Positions 15,176-24,800 of a stretch of DNA of 64,000 nt are shown in pieces (the stretch's first letter is position 1; each line of letters starts with the position of its first letter). The stretch spans positions 558,001-622,000 of the forward strand of contig NZ_QQRR01000002.1 of NCBI RefSeq assembly GCF_003439925.1. The letters run 5' to 3'. The translations under genes and the position numbers were made by a program. The notes under the pieces are model-generated. The model saw only the letters and a list, made by a program, of their open reading frames with translations. It searched no databases and was not told where the DNA came from. This DNA comes from Haloprofundus halophilus. Lineage in GTDB: Archaea; Halobacteriota; Halobacteria; Halobacteriales; Haloferacaceae.

Positions 15176-17101
15176 ATGTCTAACCTCGGTGACTTCACCG
15201 ACTTCGACCCCGACGACGACGGCGACTCGTCCGCCGAGTCGCGGACCGACGCCGCCGACGCGGGCGCCTCCGACGCCGACGCCGGCGGACTCGACGACGG
15301 GAGCGGCGGTTCCGTGTCGGACGGGACCGACTCCGCCGAGGAGTCGTTCGACCGCCTCGACGTCGAACCGGCCACTGCTGACCGCGGTATCGGCGCGCTC
15401 TCGGTGTCGCAGGGGCTCTGCGTCGCCGAAGACGAGCGCGACACCGCCCTCCGCGCGTTCGTCACGACCGGCAACCGCGACACCGTCCGCCTCGGTAAGT
15501 ACCTGCTCGTCCCCTACCCGGACGACGAGACGCTGTTCTGCCGAATCACCGGGCTGGAGTACGCACAGGAGTTCCAGGCCGACGACGCGACGGAGATTCA
15601 CGCCCGCCGCGCGATGCGCCGGACCGAGTTCCCCGAACGCGACTACAAGTTCGTCGCGGCGCTCGACCCCGTCGCGGTCCTCTACGAAGATAGCGAGGGG
15701 CGAAGCTCCTCGGACCATTCGAGCGGGCGGAGCCCGCGGGAAGACGGCGGCGAACTGAAACGCCGGATGACCGACCGCGTGCCCAAACCCGGCGCGACGG
15801 TGACGGAGGCGACCGACGCCGACGAGATAAAGACGGGACTGAAGATTCCGGGCGACGGCGTCTTCTTGGGCCACCTCTCGGTCGGCGGCGAGAAGGTCCG
15901 CACCGCCGCCGACCCGCCGACCATCGACTACCGGGTGAAGGACGATTACAGCGAGGGCGACCCGCTCGTCTTCCGGCACACGCTCGTCGCCGGCGGGACG
16001 GGGTCGGGGAAGACCCACGCCTCGAAGAACGTGCTTCGACAGTACCTCGCCGAAGAGCGAACCTACGAGATGGGCGACGGCCGGACGGCCCGGCCCGCGG
16101 TCGTTCAGTTCGACCCGCAGGACGAGTACGCGCAGATGCACGACAACAACCCGGAATTGGATAGCGAGTTCGCCCGCCGCCTCGAACGCGAGGGCGTCGC
16201 CTACGGCGGCCACGACGACACGCTCGCGTTCGTCCCGCAGGTCGGCGACGCCTCCTACCCCGGCGAGGGCCACCGCGCCGAACGCGTCCGCTTCACCATC
16301 CCGTTCTCGATGGTGCGGCGCTGGCCGTGGCTCGTCGCGGGCGCGGCGCTCAACGACAACCAGTACAACGCGCTCACGCTGTTACTCGACCGCTACTTCC
16401 GGCAGAACCCGTCCGGGACGTACAAGGGGTTCCAGTCGTTCCTCGACGACCCGGCGCTGCGCGATGAGCTCGACGAGTCGGGCCACGTCCACGAAGCGAC
16501 GTTCGACGCGGTCAAGCGGAAGACGCGGACCAAAGCGGCCAACGACGTGTTCGACGGCGACGCCAAACCCATCACCGAGTTGGTCCACCAGCTCGTCAGA
16601 CCCGGCGGGCTCACGGTCGTGCCGACGTACCACGTCTCCAACAGCCGCGCGGCGGAGATGGTCGTCCTCGCGGTGTCGAGTCTGCTCATCGACGAGAAGC
16701 TCTCGAACGACCCCGAGTACGACCGCATCGACGAGACGCCGGTCGTGCTGGGGATGGACGAGGCGCACAACTTCCTCGCCGACGCCGACAGCGTGCAGGC
16801 CAGAAACGTCATCGGAAAGTTCACCGAGGCGGCCAAACAGGGCCGAAAGGAGCGTCTCGGGCTGTTCCTCATCACGCAGGACCCCCAGGACGTCGCCGAC
16901 TCGGTGTTCAAGCAGATAAACACGAAACTCGTGTTGAACCTCGGCGACGAGGACGCCATCAAGTCGGTGAACATCCCGCCGAACCTCGAAAGCAAGGTGC
17001 CGTACATGGAGAAGGGCCAGATGGTCGTCTACTCGCCGGACAACTCCGAGCCCGTCGAACTCATCGGGCTGTCGAAGTGCCTGACGCGGCACGGGCGCTG
17101 A
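15176..17101 (+). CDS. herA: HerA-type DNA translocase/helicase
   Basis: A 641-residue hexameric FtsK/HerA-superfamily ATPase, partner of NurA in end resection. A long acidic low-complexity head (about residues 1-65) precedes a HAS-like barrel domain. The ATPase core has Walker A GGTGSGKTHASKN near 272, VVQFDPQDEY, Walker B VVLGMDEAHNFL near 522, and the sensor segment FLITQDPQDVADSVFKQINTKLVLN. Near residues 172-190 an in-frame stretch of two GC hairpins encodes EGRSSSDHSSGRSPRE, which looks like an insertion. ATG at 15176 is preferred over the GTG at 15164. Confidence 0.9.
   Translation: MSNLGDFTDFDPDDDGDSSAESRTDAADAGASDADAGGLDDGSGGSVSDGTDSAEESFDRLDVEPATADRGIGALSVSQGLCVAEDERDTALRAFVTTGNRDTVRLGKYLLVPYPDDETLFCRITGLEYAQEFQADDATEIHARRAMRRTEFPERDYKFVAALDPVAVLYEDSEGRSSSDHSSGRSPREDGGELKRRMTDRVPKPGATVTEATDADEIKTGLKIPGDGVFLGHLSVGGEKVRTAADPPTIDYRVKDDYSEGDPLVFRHTLVAGGTGSGKTHASKNVLRQYLAEERTYEMGDGRTARPAVVQFDPQDEYAQMHDNNPELDSEFARRLEREGVAYGGHDDTLAFVPQVGDASYPGEGHRAERVRFTIPFSMVRRWPWLVAGAALNDNQYNALTLLLDRYFRQNPSGTYKGFQSFLDDPALRDELDESGHVHEATFDAVKRKTRTKAANDVFDGDAKPITELVHQLVRPGGLTVVPTYHVSNSRAAEMVVLAVSSLLIDEKLSNDPEYDRIDETPVVLGMDEAHNFLADADSVQARNVIGKFTEAAKQGRKERLGLFLITQDPQDVADSVFKQINTKLVLNLGDEDAIKSVNIPPNLESKVPYMEKGQMVVYSPDNSEPVELIGLSKCLTRHGR
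15695..15737 (+). repeat. In-frame double-hairpin insertion inside herA
   Basis: GAGGGGC, loop GAA, GCTCCTC (15695-15711, one G-T pair) is followed after 11 bases by GCGGGC, loop GGA, GCCCGC (15723-15737). Both have the short GC stem and three-base loop seen in the inner hairpins of E1-E4. It encodes a Ser/Arg-rich loop between two conserved herA regions and keeps the frame. Confidence 0.55.
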
Positions 17102-17243
17102 CCGGCTTTCTTCGCCCCGGTTCCGTCTCGCTGCCTCCCGAGGCTCGTCCGTCCGGAGTTCGTCCAGCTACTCCGGGAGTACTTCGACGGCGCTCTGCGC
17201 CCACCGGAACGTATTTTACTCGGAGCGGAACCTATATCGAGGT

Positions 17244-17663
17244 ATGACAAAACGCATCCTCGTTCCGGTCGACGGGTCGCCGCAGTCGACGGCGGCGCTC
17301 TCGTTCGTCGCCGAGGAGTGGCCCGACGCGGAGGTAACGATACTCCACGTCATCAACCCGGCGGGCGCGGGAGGCAACCCGAGCGCCGGGATTCCGAGCG
17401 GCGCCGAGGAGTGGTACGAGAGCGAGAAGGAGCGGTCGGCGTCGCTCTTGGCGGACGCGGCGTCGATCGTCGAGCAGTCGGTGCGGACGCGCACGGATGT
17501 CGGACGCCCGACGCGAGCGATCCTCGACGCCGTCGAGGACGGAGAGTTCGACCACGTGGTGATGGGGAGCCACGGTCGAACCGGCGTCTCGCGGATACTG
17601 CTCGGGAGCGTCACCGAGGCCGTCGTCCGCGAGTCGCCGGTGCCAGTGACCGTCGTCAGATAG
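17244..17663 (+). CDS. Universal stress protein (UspA family)
   Basis: A 139-residue single-domain UspA protein. It starts with the family beta strand KRILVPVDGSPQSTAALSFV and ends with the nucleotide-binding pattern VVMGSHGRTGVSRILLGSVTEAVVRESPVPVTVV (G-2x-G-9x-G-S/T), so it probably binds ATP. A TATA-like TATTTTACT about 32 bases upstream of 17244 fits a short-leader transcript. A second UspA gene lies at 50877-51329. Confidence 0.93.
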   Translation: MTKRILVPVDGSPQSTAALSFVAEEWPDAEVTILHVINPAGAGGNPSAGIPSGAEEWYESEKERSASLLADAASIVEQSVRTRTDVGRPTRAILDAVEDGEFDHVVMGSHGRTGVSRILLGSVTEAVVRESPVPVTVVR

Positions 17664-17763
17664 CCGGCGACGACGGCCGTCCCCGACGAACGTGTCACGC
17701 AGATACCGGAATATCCGAGGGACACCGTCCGGTTTAGTGGGCTCTCGCTCCGACCTTGGAACG

Positions 17764-18399
17764 ATGGAGTTCAGAGAAGTCATCGAGACGCGCCGCTCCG
17801 TGCACGAGTACACCGACGAAGACATCGACGACGAGACGCTCGAAGCGATATTCGAGCAGGCTCGCTACGCCCCCTCGGGGTACAACCTCCAGCCGTGGGA
17901 GTTCCTCGTTCTCCGCGACGAGGCGTCGAAGGCGAAGCTACAGGAGGTCGCCGGCGGGCAGGAACACGTCGGCGACGCGGCCGCGAGCGTCGTCGTCCTC
18001 GGGTCGAAAGACCCCGAGGCGCACGCCGACCGAGTACTCGACGACTGGTTGGAGAAAGGCTACCTGCCGAACGAGGACGTCCGCGACGCGGTTCGCGCGA
18101 ACGTCGAAGGAATGGCCGAGATGCCCGAGTCCGAGCGCCGCGTCTGGACGACGCGGAGCACGTCGCTCGTGGCGATGTCGCTGATGTACGCGGCGTGGAA
18201 CCACGGCGTCGCCTCCTGTCCGCTCGAAGGGTTCGACGCCGACGCGCTCGTCGAGACGTTCGACATCGACGACGAGTACGAACCCGTGATGCTGGTGACG
18301 CTCGGCTACGCGCCCGACGACGCCGACGACGTCGAGAACGAGCGGAAACTGCGTCGGTCGGTCGACGAGATCGTCCACTACGAGACGTTCTCGCCGTAG
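17764..18399 (+). CDS. Nitroreductase-family FMN oxidoreductase
   Basis: A 211-residue nitroreductase-fold protein. FMN-binding features are the N-terminal ETRRSVHEYTDEDIDDETL, followed by ARYAPSGYNLQPWEFLVL, and C-terminal LVTLGYAPDDA. The family reduces nitroaromatics, quinones or similar substrates with NAD(P)H; the substrate here is unknown. The open frame runs to 17692, but the ATG at 17764 gives the canonical MEFREVIETRRS start, with a GGTTTAGTG box about 30 bases before it. Confidence 0.9.
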   Translation: MEFREVIETRRSVHEYTDEDIDDETLEAIFEQARYAPSGYNLQPWEFLVLRDEASKAKLQEVAGGQEHVGDAAASVVVLGSKDPEAHADRVLDDWLEKGYLPNEDVRDAVRANVEGMAEMPESERRVWTTRSTSLVAMSLMYAAWNHGVASCPLEGFDADALVETFDIDDEYEPVMLVTLGYAPDDADDVENERKLRRSVDEIVHYETFSP

Positions 18400-18495
18400 A
18401 CGAGCGGTGGTTCGCCCCGTCTTCGTGGCCCTCTGGCGGCGTACCGGACGCCCGCGCCGGAAAGATTCATTCGGAGCGCAACTGTACACCGACCC

Positions 18496-18672
18496 GTGAA
18501 GCCGAGCCACCCCGTTTTCGTGCTGATGGCGCTGACGGTCGGGTTCGTGGTCGGGGGCCTGTTCTTCGGCGCCTTCGGTGCTGCCGTCGGCGGCGTCGCT
18601 GCCGCGGTCACCTGGGTTCTCACTGCGGAAGAAGTGACCGAGACGGTAGACGCCGGCCACGGGAAGCCGTGA
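18496..18672 (+). CDS. 58-residue small membrane protein
   Basis: A short frame from GTG at 18496 to TGA at 18670-18672. It encodes a basic N-terminus (MKPSHPVF), two closely packed hydrophobic segments rich in Gly and Ala (VLMALTVGFVVGGLFFGAF, then AVGGVAAAVTWVL) and an acidic tail EEVTETVDAG. Good haloarchaeal codon usage and the membrane pattern support it as a real gene. The longer frame on the opposite strand (18378-18707) lacks these qualities. Function is unknown. Confidence 0.65.
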   Translation: MKPSHPVFVLMALTVGFVVGGLFFGAFGAAVGGVAAAVTWVLTAEEVTETVDAGHGKP

Positions 18673-18755
18673 GTCGCAACGGCTCCGAAACCTGCGGCTC
18701 CGGTCACGGAGATGGGAGGTCCACGAAAACGGGGCCGACCGTTCGCTCCGACGCT

Positions 18756-19118
18756 TCAGGCGCCGGGGATGCCCAGTGCGGTGAGTTCGACGATTCCGAA
18801 GATACCGAGCGCGTACAGCACCGCGACGGAAGCCACCCACGCGACGACGCCGATGGCGGCCGCGCTGCCCCAGCCGCCGGGGTAACGCCAGTTGATGACG
18901 CCGACCCACGCGAGTAGCGTCAGTACGGGCCCGATTATGGGGAGCCAGCCGAGGAAAAAGCTGACGAGTCCCCAGACGAGCGCGCCGATAGCCGCCGTCA
19001 CGACGGCGTAGGCGAAACTCGCCTGCTTGTCGATGAGCAGTCTCACCCCGAGGTAGAGACCGAGCCCCCCGACGAGCAGGTTGACGAGCACGATGAGAAC
19101 GCTGTCGACGAGCGCCAT
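18756..19118 (-). CDS. Membrane protein of unknown function
   Basis: A 120-residue integral membrane protein with about four hydrophobic helices (near 5-28, 35-58, 60-75 and 84-110) and short loops. No family is recognised. It starts one base after the stop of the amphi-Trp-domain gene, so the two are surely co-transcribed. Confidence 0.75.
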   Translation of the reverse strand: MALVDSVLIVLVNLLVGGLGLYLGVRLLIDKQASFAYAVVTAAIGALVWGLVSFFLGWLPIIGPVLTLLAWVGVINWRYPGGWGSAAAIGVVAWVASVAVLYALGIFGIVELTALGIPGA

Positions 19119-19119
19119 C

Positions 19120-19359
19120 TCACTTCACCCTCCACTCTGCGGTGAGTTCGACCGTCTCCTTGTTCCCCCGAAGCGCCGAGGACCGCTCGACCACCGACAC
19201 TTCGGTGTCGAACGACTCCGGCGGGTGAACGGTCACCTCTTTGTTCCCGACGGTCAGTCGGACCTCTTCGCCCGATTCGAACCCGTCGGCCAGTTTCCGC
19301 AGATAGGCCGCGAACTCTGGCCCTGTTCGCTCCTGCTTACTCTCTGTTTTGTCGGCCAT
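19120..19359 (-). CDS. Amphi-Trp domain protein
   Basis: A 79-residue protein resembling the small haloarchaeal amphi-Trp domain family: a lysine/glutamate start, FAAYLRKLADGFESGEEVRLTVGNKEVTVHPPE in the middle and VELTAEWRVK at the end. The family's function is unknown. The start at 19359 (MADKTESKQ) is preferred to the longer frame because a TATA-like CTTTTATC lies about 30 bases upstream. It overlaps nothing and precedes the membrane-protein gene by one base. Confidence 0.8.
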   Translation of the reverse strand: MADKTESKQERTGPEFAAYLRKLADGFESGEEVRLTVGNKEVTVHPPESFDTEVSVVERSSALRGNKETVELTAEWRVK

Positions 19360-19444
19360 AGGTGTCTCTCCGTACAACGCAAAAGGAGATAAAAGTCGGG
19401 CGACTGTCAATTTCTGACGAAACTCTTCCGTCCGAACACGTTCC

Positions 19445-20614
19445 TCAGAAGATGTTCGCCTGCCGGTAGACGCTGATACCGTTCTGGGTGATTTCGTACG
19501 GTTTCGTCTCTCGGGAGTGGTTGGCGTCGCGTATCTTCTGAATCTCGATAGCCAGTCGCGTCTCGCGGAAGTTCGACGGGCGGACGTACTGCAGGACGAA
19601 CACCGCGTCGGTGAGATACTCGACGATACCGTGTTTGGAGGTGTAGGGGCTGTCCTCCTTCGCCTCGGAGGTGAGCATCGTCGTCACGCCGACTTCCTTG
19701 AGCGAGCGAGCGAAGTCGAACACCTCGCTTCGGCGCTTCGAGGGGTGGTCGTACATCATCTCCAGAAGCGACACCGAGTCGAGAACGAGTCTGTCCGCGC
19801 CGAACTCCTCGACGAGTTCGGGCAGGTCGTTGCGAATGCTCGCCAAACTGTTCGCCATCTCGACGGGGTCGAGTTCGACGACCGCCAGTCGGTCCTCCTC
19901 GACGTAACGTCGGAACGGCCACCCCTTCTCTTCGGCCGTCGACAACACCGCCTCACGACTCTGTTCGAGCGTGATGAACACCGCGCGCCCGTCGTCGCGC
20001 AGCGCCTCGTCGAGGAACTGGAGGCCGAACGTCGTCTTCCCGGTCCCGGCGCTGCCGATAGCGACCATGAGCGACCGCTTCGGGACGCCGCCGAGAATCA
20101 TCTCGTCGAGGCCGTCGATGCCGATTCTGACCCGCTCGATACTGGAGTCGAGCGCCTCTTCGTCGAACTCCTCGCCACCGAAGGCGTCGTTGCCGCCGCC
20201 GAAGCCGAACTCCTCGTCGCGCGGGTCGTCGTCGAACCCGCCGAAGCCGAAGTCGTCGCCGTCGGCGCTATCGAACCCTCCTCCGAAACCGAGGTCCTCG
20301 TCGCCTCCCGAGGAACCACCGAAACCGGACTCTCCGCCTCCGAAGCCTCCGAAACCGAAGGTTTCACCGTCGGGCGTCTCGGAGGCGGCCGGCCGGTCGG
20401 AGTCCTCGCCGCTCTCCGTCTCGACGCCCGCGCCCTCGTCGTCTTCGTCGCGTCCTCCGTCCTCGTCGCGTCCTCCATCTTCGTCGCGTCTCTCGTCCTC
20501 GTCGCGTCTCACGTCTTCGTCACGTCCCCCCTCTCCGTCACCTCCGTCCTCGTCACGTTCCCCCTCTCCGTCGCGGAGCGCCTGCTCGAACCAGTCGTCG
20601 TCGTCCTCGCTCAT
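19445..20614 (-). CDS. KaiC/RadA-family ATPase with repetitive acidic N-terminus
   Basis: A 389-residue protein. Residues about 1-70 are acidic low-complexity sequence with repeated RRDEDGGRDEDGG units encoded by imperfect 18-base repeats. Residues about 75-140 are a Gly/Phe-rich stretch with repeated FGFGG and GFGGG units. The rest is a KaiC-type ATPase domain: GIDGLDEMILGGVPKRS, Walker A GSAGTGKTT and Walker B DRLVLDSVSLLEMM. The long disordered head is unusual and could drive self-association. Haloarchaea have many KaiC-like proteins, mostly without known function. There is no clear TATA box; a GGAGAG precedes the ATG. Confidence 0.85.
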   Translation of the reverse strand: MSEDDDDWFEQALRDGEGERDEDGGDGEGGRDEDVRRDEDERRDEDGGRDEDGGRDEDDEGAGVETESGEDSDRPAASETPDGETFGFGGFGGGESGFGGSSGGDEDLGFGGGFDSADGDDFGFGGFDDDPRDEEFGFGGGNDAFGGEEFDEEALDSSIERVRIGIDGLDEMILGGVPKRSLMVAIGSAGTGKTTFGLQFLDEALRDDGRAVFITLEQSREAVLSTAEEKGWPFRRYVEEDRLAVVELDPVEMANSLASIRNDLPELVEEFGADRLVLDSVSLLEMMYDHPSKRRSEVFDFARSLKEVGVTTMLTSEAKEDSPYTSKHGIVEYLTDAVFVLQYVRPSNFRETRLAIEIQKIRDANHSRETKPYEITQNGISVYRQANIF

Positions 20615-20762
20615 CGTCTCTCCGTCGCGCGTGGACCACGGTCGGGTCCGGCGCGGCGACTCCCCCCTGGCGGTCGACTACTCATCGTCCGTCTCTCGGA
20701 TGCCGCCGCTATCAATGTTGCCCGTACGGTGCGCTTTTGACGGCCGCGGGCGAAGCCGTTCC

Positions 20763-21635
20763 ATGAACGTCGGCATCGTCGCTCAGAAGGGAAACACCAG
20801 AGCGACCACGCTCGCTGAAGAACTTCGAGAGCAACTCTCGGCCGTAGACGCCTCCGTGACCCTCGACGAAGCGACCGGCCGGTTGCTCGGCCTCGACGGT
20901 CGCCCGGTCGAGGCGCTCGGCGACTGCGACCTCATCGTCAGCATCGGCGGCGACGGAACGTTCCTCTTCGCGGCCAGCGGCGCCGACGGCACGCCGATTC
21001 TCGGCGTCAACCTCGGCGAGGTCGGCTTTCTGAACGCCGTCGGCCCCGACGACGCCGTCGACGCGGTGCTCGCGGAGGTCGCCGCCGTCCGCGAGGGCGA
21101 CCAGCGCGTCCGCGTCGTCCCCCGACTCGTCGCCGTCGGCGACGGCTGGCGAAGCGACCCGGCGACGAACGAGATCGTCGTTCAGGGCGGCCGTCGAGGC
21201 CGCGGCGGCGGCGTCGACCTCGAAGTGAGAATCGACGGTTCGCTGTACACCAGCGGTCACGCCGACGGACTCCTCGTGTCGACGCCGACGGGGAGCACGG
21301 CGTACAACCTGAGCGAGCGCGGCCCGCTCGTCCACCCGAGCGTCGGCGGCCTCGTCGTCAATGAGATGTGTCCCGACGAGGGGATGCCGCCGCTTCTCGT
21401 CGCCCCCGACGCCACGGTGACCGTGACGGTGACCGCCGTCGGCCGACGGGACGAGACCGACGAACGTCCCGCGAGTGACGACGAGACGGCCGACGACGCC
21501 GTCGTCGTCAGCGACGGTAAACACTCCTACCCCGTCTCGCCGCCGACGGAAGTCGAGATTCGCCGGGCGGAGACGCCGCTCCGAATCGCCGGTCCGTCCT
21601 CGGACTTCTTCGAGGCGCTCAATAAACTGGACTGA
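20763..21635 (+). CDS. nadK: NAD kinase
   Basis: A 290-residue ATP-NAD kinase that makes NADP+. The diagnostic motifs are IVSIGGDGTFLFAAS (GGDG, near residue 62), GVNLGEVGFLNAVG, and LLVSTPTGSTAYNLSERGPLVHPSVGG (near 180). The frame extends far upstream through the antisense of the KaiC-like gene, but a CTTTTGA box about 27 bases before the ATG at 20763 and the family N-terminus MNVGIVAQKGN mark the true start. It converges on carB. Confidence 0.95.
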   Translation: MNVGIVAQKGNTRATTLAEELREQLSAVDASVTLDEATGRLLGLDGRPVEALGDCDLIVSIGGDGTFLFAASGADGTPILGVNLGEVGFLNAVGPDDAVDAVLAEVAAVREGDQRVRVVPRLVAVGDGWRSDPATNEIVVQGGRRGRGGGVDLEVRIDGSLYTSGHADGLLVSTPTGSTAYNLSERGPLVHPSVGGLVVNEMCPDEGMPPLLVAPDATVTVTVTAVGRRDETDERPASDDETADDAVVVSDGKHSYPVSPPTEVEIRRAETPLRIAGPSSDFFEALNKLD

Positions 21636-21715
21636 GTCGACGCAACTGCCGCCGCGCGCTCGGTCGATGCTCCGACGAAAAGGCAGGACGGACCGCTGCG
21701 GGCACGCGATTCGTA

Positions 21716-21730
21716 GGTGACCAGGTCACC
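21716..21730. promoter_or_regulatory. Palindrome GGTGACC-A-GGTCACC between convergent genes
   Basis: A perfect seven-base inverted repeat with a one-base spacer, in the 222-base gap between the stops of nadK and carB. It could be a terminator stem or a protein site; no T run follows immediately, though CTTTTAC lies about 60 bases further on. Confidence 0.4.
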
Positions 21731-21857
21731 GATCCCCGTGCAACGGTCCGCCCTGTGCTGCATCTACGCGTTCGGACTGGATAACGACTTTTACACGGGT
21801 GACGGACAGTCACCGAAGCGACGCTGTCCTATCGGGTCGGGGAAGTGGCGACCGCTC

Positions 21858-24800
21858 TCAGTTCCGGCCCCACTCGGCCGTCCGGCGCGGACGGTCCGAG
21901 ACGGCCATCACGTCGAGCGGCTCGTCGCGGACGTCCAGCGCCGTCAGCGCCGCTTTCGCGCTCGCCGCCGTCGAGAAGTACGGCACTTCCTCGGAGACGC
22001 AGGTCTCCAGTAGGTCGCGGTCGTCGGAGACGACGAGGTCGACGTCGCCCTTGCGAAGCGCCGCGGTCACGTCGTCGAACTCGCCGACGTCGTAGACGGT
22101 CGAGAGCTCTTCGCGGAGCTCTTCGGCCTCCTCGCTCTCCGGCGCGGGGAACGAGTCGCCGAGGAACGAGACGACAGCCGTCCCGCCCTCGGGAATCGGC
22201 GACCCGGCCGCAGACTGCGCCTTCCCGTACGCCTTGCCGAACGAGCGGGCGGTTCCCATCACCTCGCCCGTCGACTTCATCTCCGGGCCGAGGCGGGGGT
22301 CGCTGCCCGGGAGGCGGTCGAACGGCAGGACGACCTCCTTGACGCTCGCGTGCTCGGGAATCTGTTCTTCCACACTGAGTTCAGCGAGCGACGCACCCGC
22401 CATCACCTTCGCCGCGAGTTTGGCGATGGGGACGCCCGCGGCCTTCGAGACGAACGGTACCGTCCGCGAGGAGCGCGGGTTCGCTTCGAGGACGTACACT
22501 TCGCCGTCCTTCACCGCCAACTGGACGTTCAGCAGACCGACCGTCTCCAGCGCGCGGGCGATGTCTTCGGTGACCTCGCGGACGCGCCCCATCGTCTCGG
22601 CGTCGAGCGACTGCGGCGGGATGACGCAGGCGGAGTCGCCGGAGTGGACCCCCGCGGACTCGACGTGCTCCATCACGCCGCCGATTATCACGTCCTCGCC
22701 GTCCGAAACGGCGTCGACGTCGAGTTCGACCGCGCCGTCGAGGAACTCGTCGACGAGGATGGGTTTGTCGGGGCTGACGCGGACGGCTTCCTGGATGTAG
22801 GCCTCCAGTTCGTCGTCGTCGTCGACGACGCGCATCGCGCGGCCGCCGAGGACGTAGCTCGGGCGGACGAGCACGGGGTAGCCGATGTCGCCCGCGAGTT
22901 CCAGCGCTTCTTCTTCGGTCGTCGCCGTCCCGCCGCGCGGTTGGGCGACGCCCATCTCCTCCATCAGCGCGTTGAACCGGTCGCGGTCCTCCGCGAGGTC
23001 CATCGCCTCGACGGTGGTGCCGAGAATCTCGCAGTCGAGGCCTCTCCGCGCGAGTTCCGCCTCCAGCGGTTCGCCGACGTTCACCGAGGTCTGCCCGCCG
23101 AACTGCACCATCACGCCGTCGGCGCCCGTCGCCTCGACGACGTCGGCGACCTCCTCGGCGGTTATCGGCTCGAAGAACAGGCCGTCGGAGGTGTCGTAAT
23201 CGGTGGAGACCGTCTCGGGGTTGTTGTTGACGACGTGGGCGTCTATCCCCTGCTCGCGGAGCGCGCGGACCGCGTGCACCGCGCAGTAGTCGAACTCGAC
23301 GCCCTGCCCGATGCGGATGGGGCCGCCGCCGACGACGACGACGCTCGTCGCGTCGCGGTCGACGCGGACCTCGTCGAGGGGGTCGCCGTTGAGGAACTCG
23401 GGCTGCCGCGCCGAGTAGTAGTACGGCGTCGACGCCTCGAACTCGCCGGCGCAGGTGTCGACCTGCTTGAACGAGCGGTCGGGGACGCTCATCTCGACCT
23501 CCTCGACGCCGACGCCCGCCGTCGCGGCGACGTCTACGTTCGTCAGTCCCGCCGAGGCGGCCGCGGAGAAGTCGCCCTCCGCGGCGGCGACGGTCGACTC
23601 AACGACGCGGCCGTAGCGCTCGACGTACCACGACTCGATGCCCGTCAGTTCCGCGACGTCGGCGACGCTGTAGCCGCGCTCGAACGCCTCGAACATGGCG
23701 TACGGACGGTCCGGCGACGGCTTTTCGAGGTACTCCGTTTCGAGTTCCTCGTCCGCCACGTCGGCCCAGTCGACGGCGGGTTCGTACTCCGAGGAGCGAA
23801 GCGCCTTCAGAAGTGACTCCTCGAACGTCCGGCCGATAGCCATCGCCTCGCCGGTCGACTTCATCGCCGTCCCGAGCGTGAAGTCGACGTCCTCGAACTT
23901 GTCCTTGGGCCAGCGCGGCACCTTCGTGACGATGTAGTCGATCGCCGGCTCGAACGCGGCTGTCGTCTCGCCGGTGATCTCGTTCTCTATCTCGTGGAGA
24001 CGCTTGCCGAGGGCGACTTTCGCCGTCACGCGGGCGATGGGGTAACCCGTCGCCTTCGACGCCAGCGCCGAGGAGCGCGAGACGCGCGGGTTCACTTCCA
24101 CCACGCGGTACTCGCCGCCGGGGGTGCCGTCGTCGTGCCAGGCGAACTGGATGTTACAACCGCCCTGAATCCCGAGTTCGCGAATGACTTCGAGCGCGGC
24201 GTCGCGCATCTCCTGGTGTCCCTCGTCGGGTATCACCTGCGAGGGCGTCACGACGACTGACTCGCCGGTGTGGATGCCCATCGGGTCGAGGTTCTCCATG
24301 TTGCAGATGATGATACAGGAGTCGTCGGCGTCGCGCATCACCTCGTACTCCAGTTCGACCCAGCCCGCGATGGACTCGGTGATGAGCACCTCGCTGTTGC
24401 GCGAGAGGCGAAGCCCCTTGCGGACGCGTTCGATTAGTTCCTCCATCTCGTCGACGACGCCCGACCCCGACCCGCCGAGGGTGTACGTCGTGCGCGCGAT
24501 GACGGGCAGGCCGCCGACCTCGTCGACGGCGGCGTCGACGCGTTCTTCGAGGTCCGCTTCGGTGATGTTCGCCACTTTCTCGCCCTCGTCGAGCGAGATA
24601 GTCGTCGATTTCGGCATCGGTTGGCCGATTTTCTCCATCCGCTGGCGGAACAGGTCGCGGTCCTCCGTCGCGTAGATGGTGTCCAGCGGCGTTCCCATGA
24701 TTTCGACGTCGTACTCCTCCAGGACGCCCTCCTCGGCGAGTTCGGCGGTGACGTTTAGTCCCGTTTGCCCGCCGAGTCCGGCGATGACGCCGTCGGGCCG

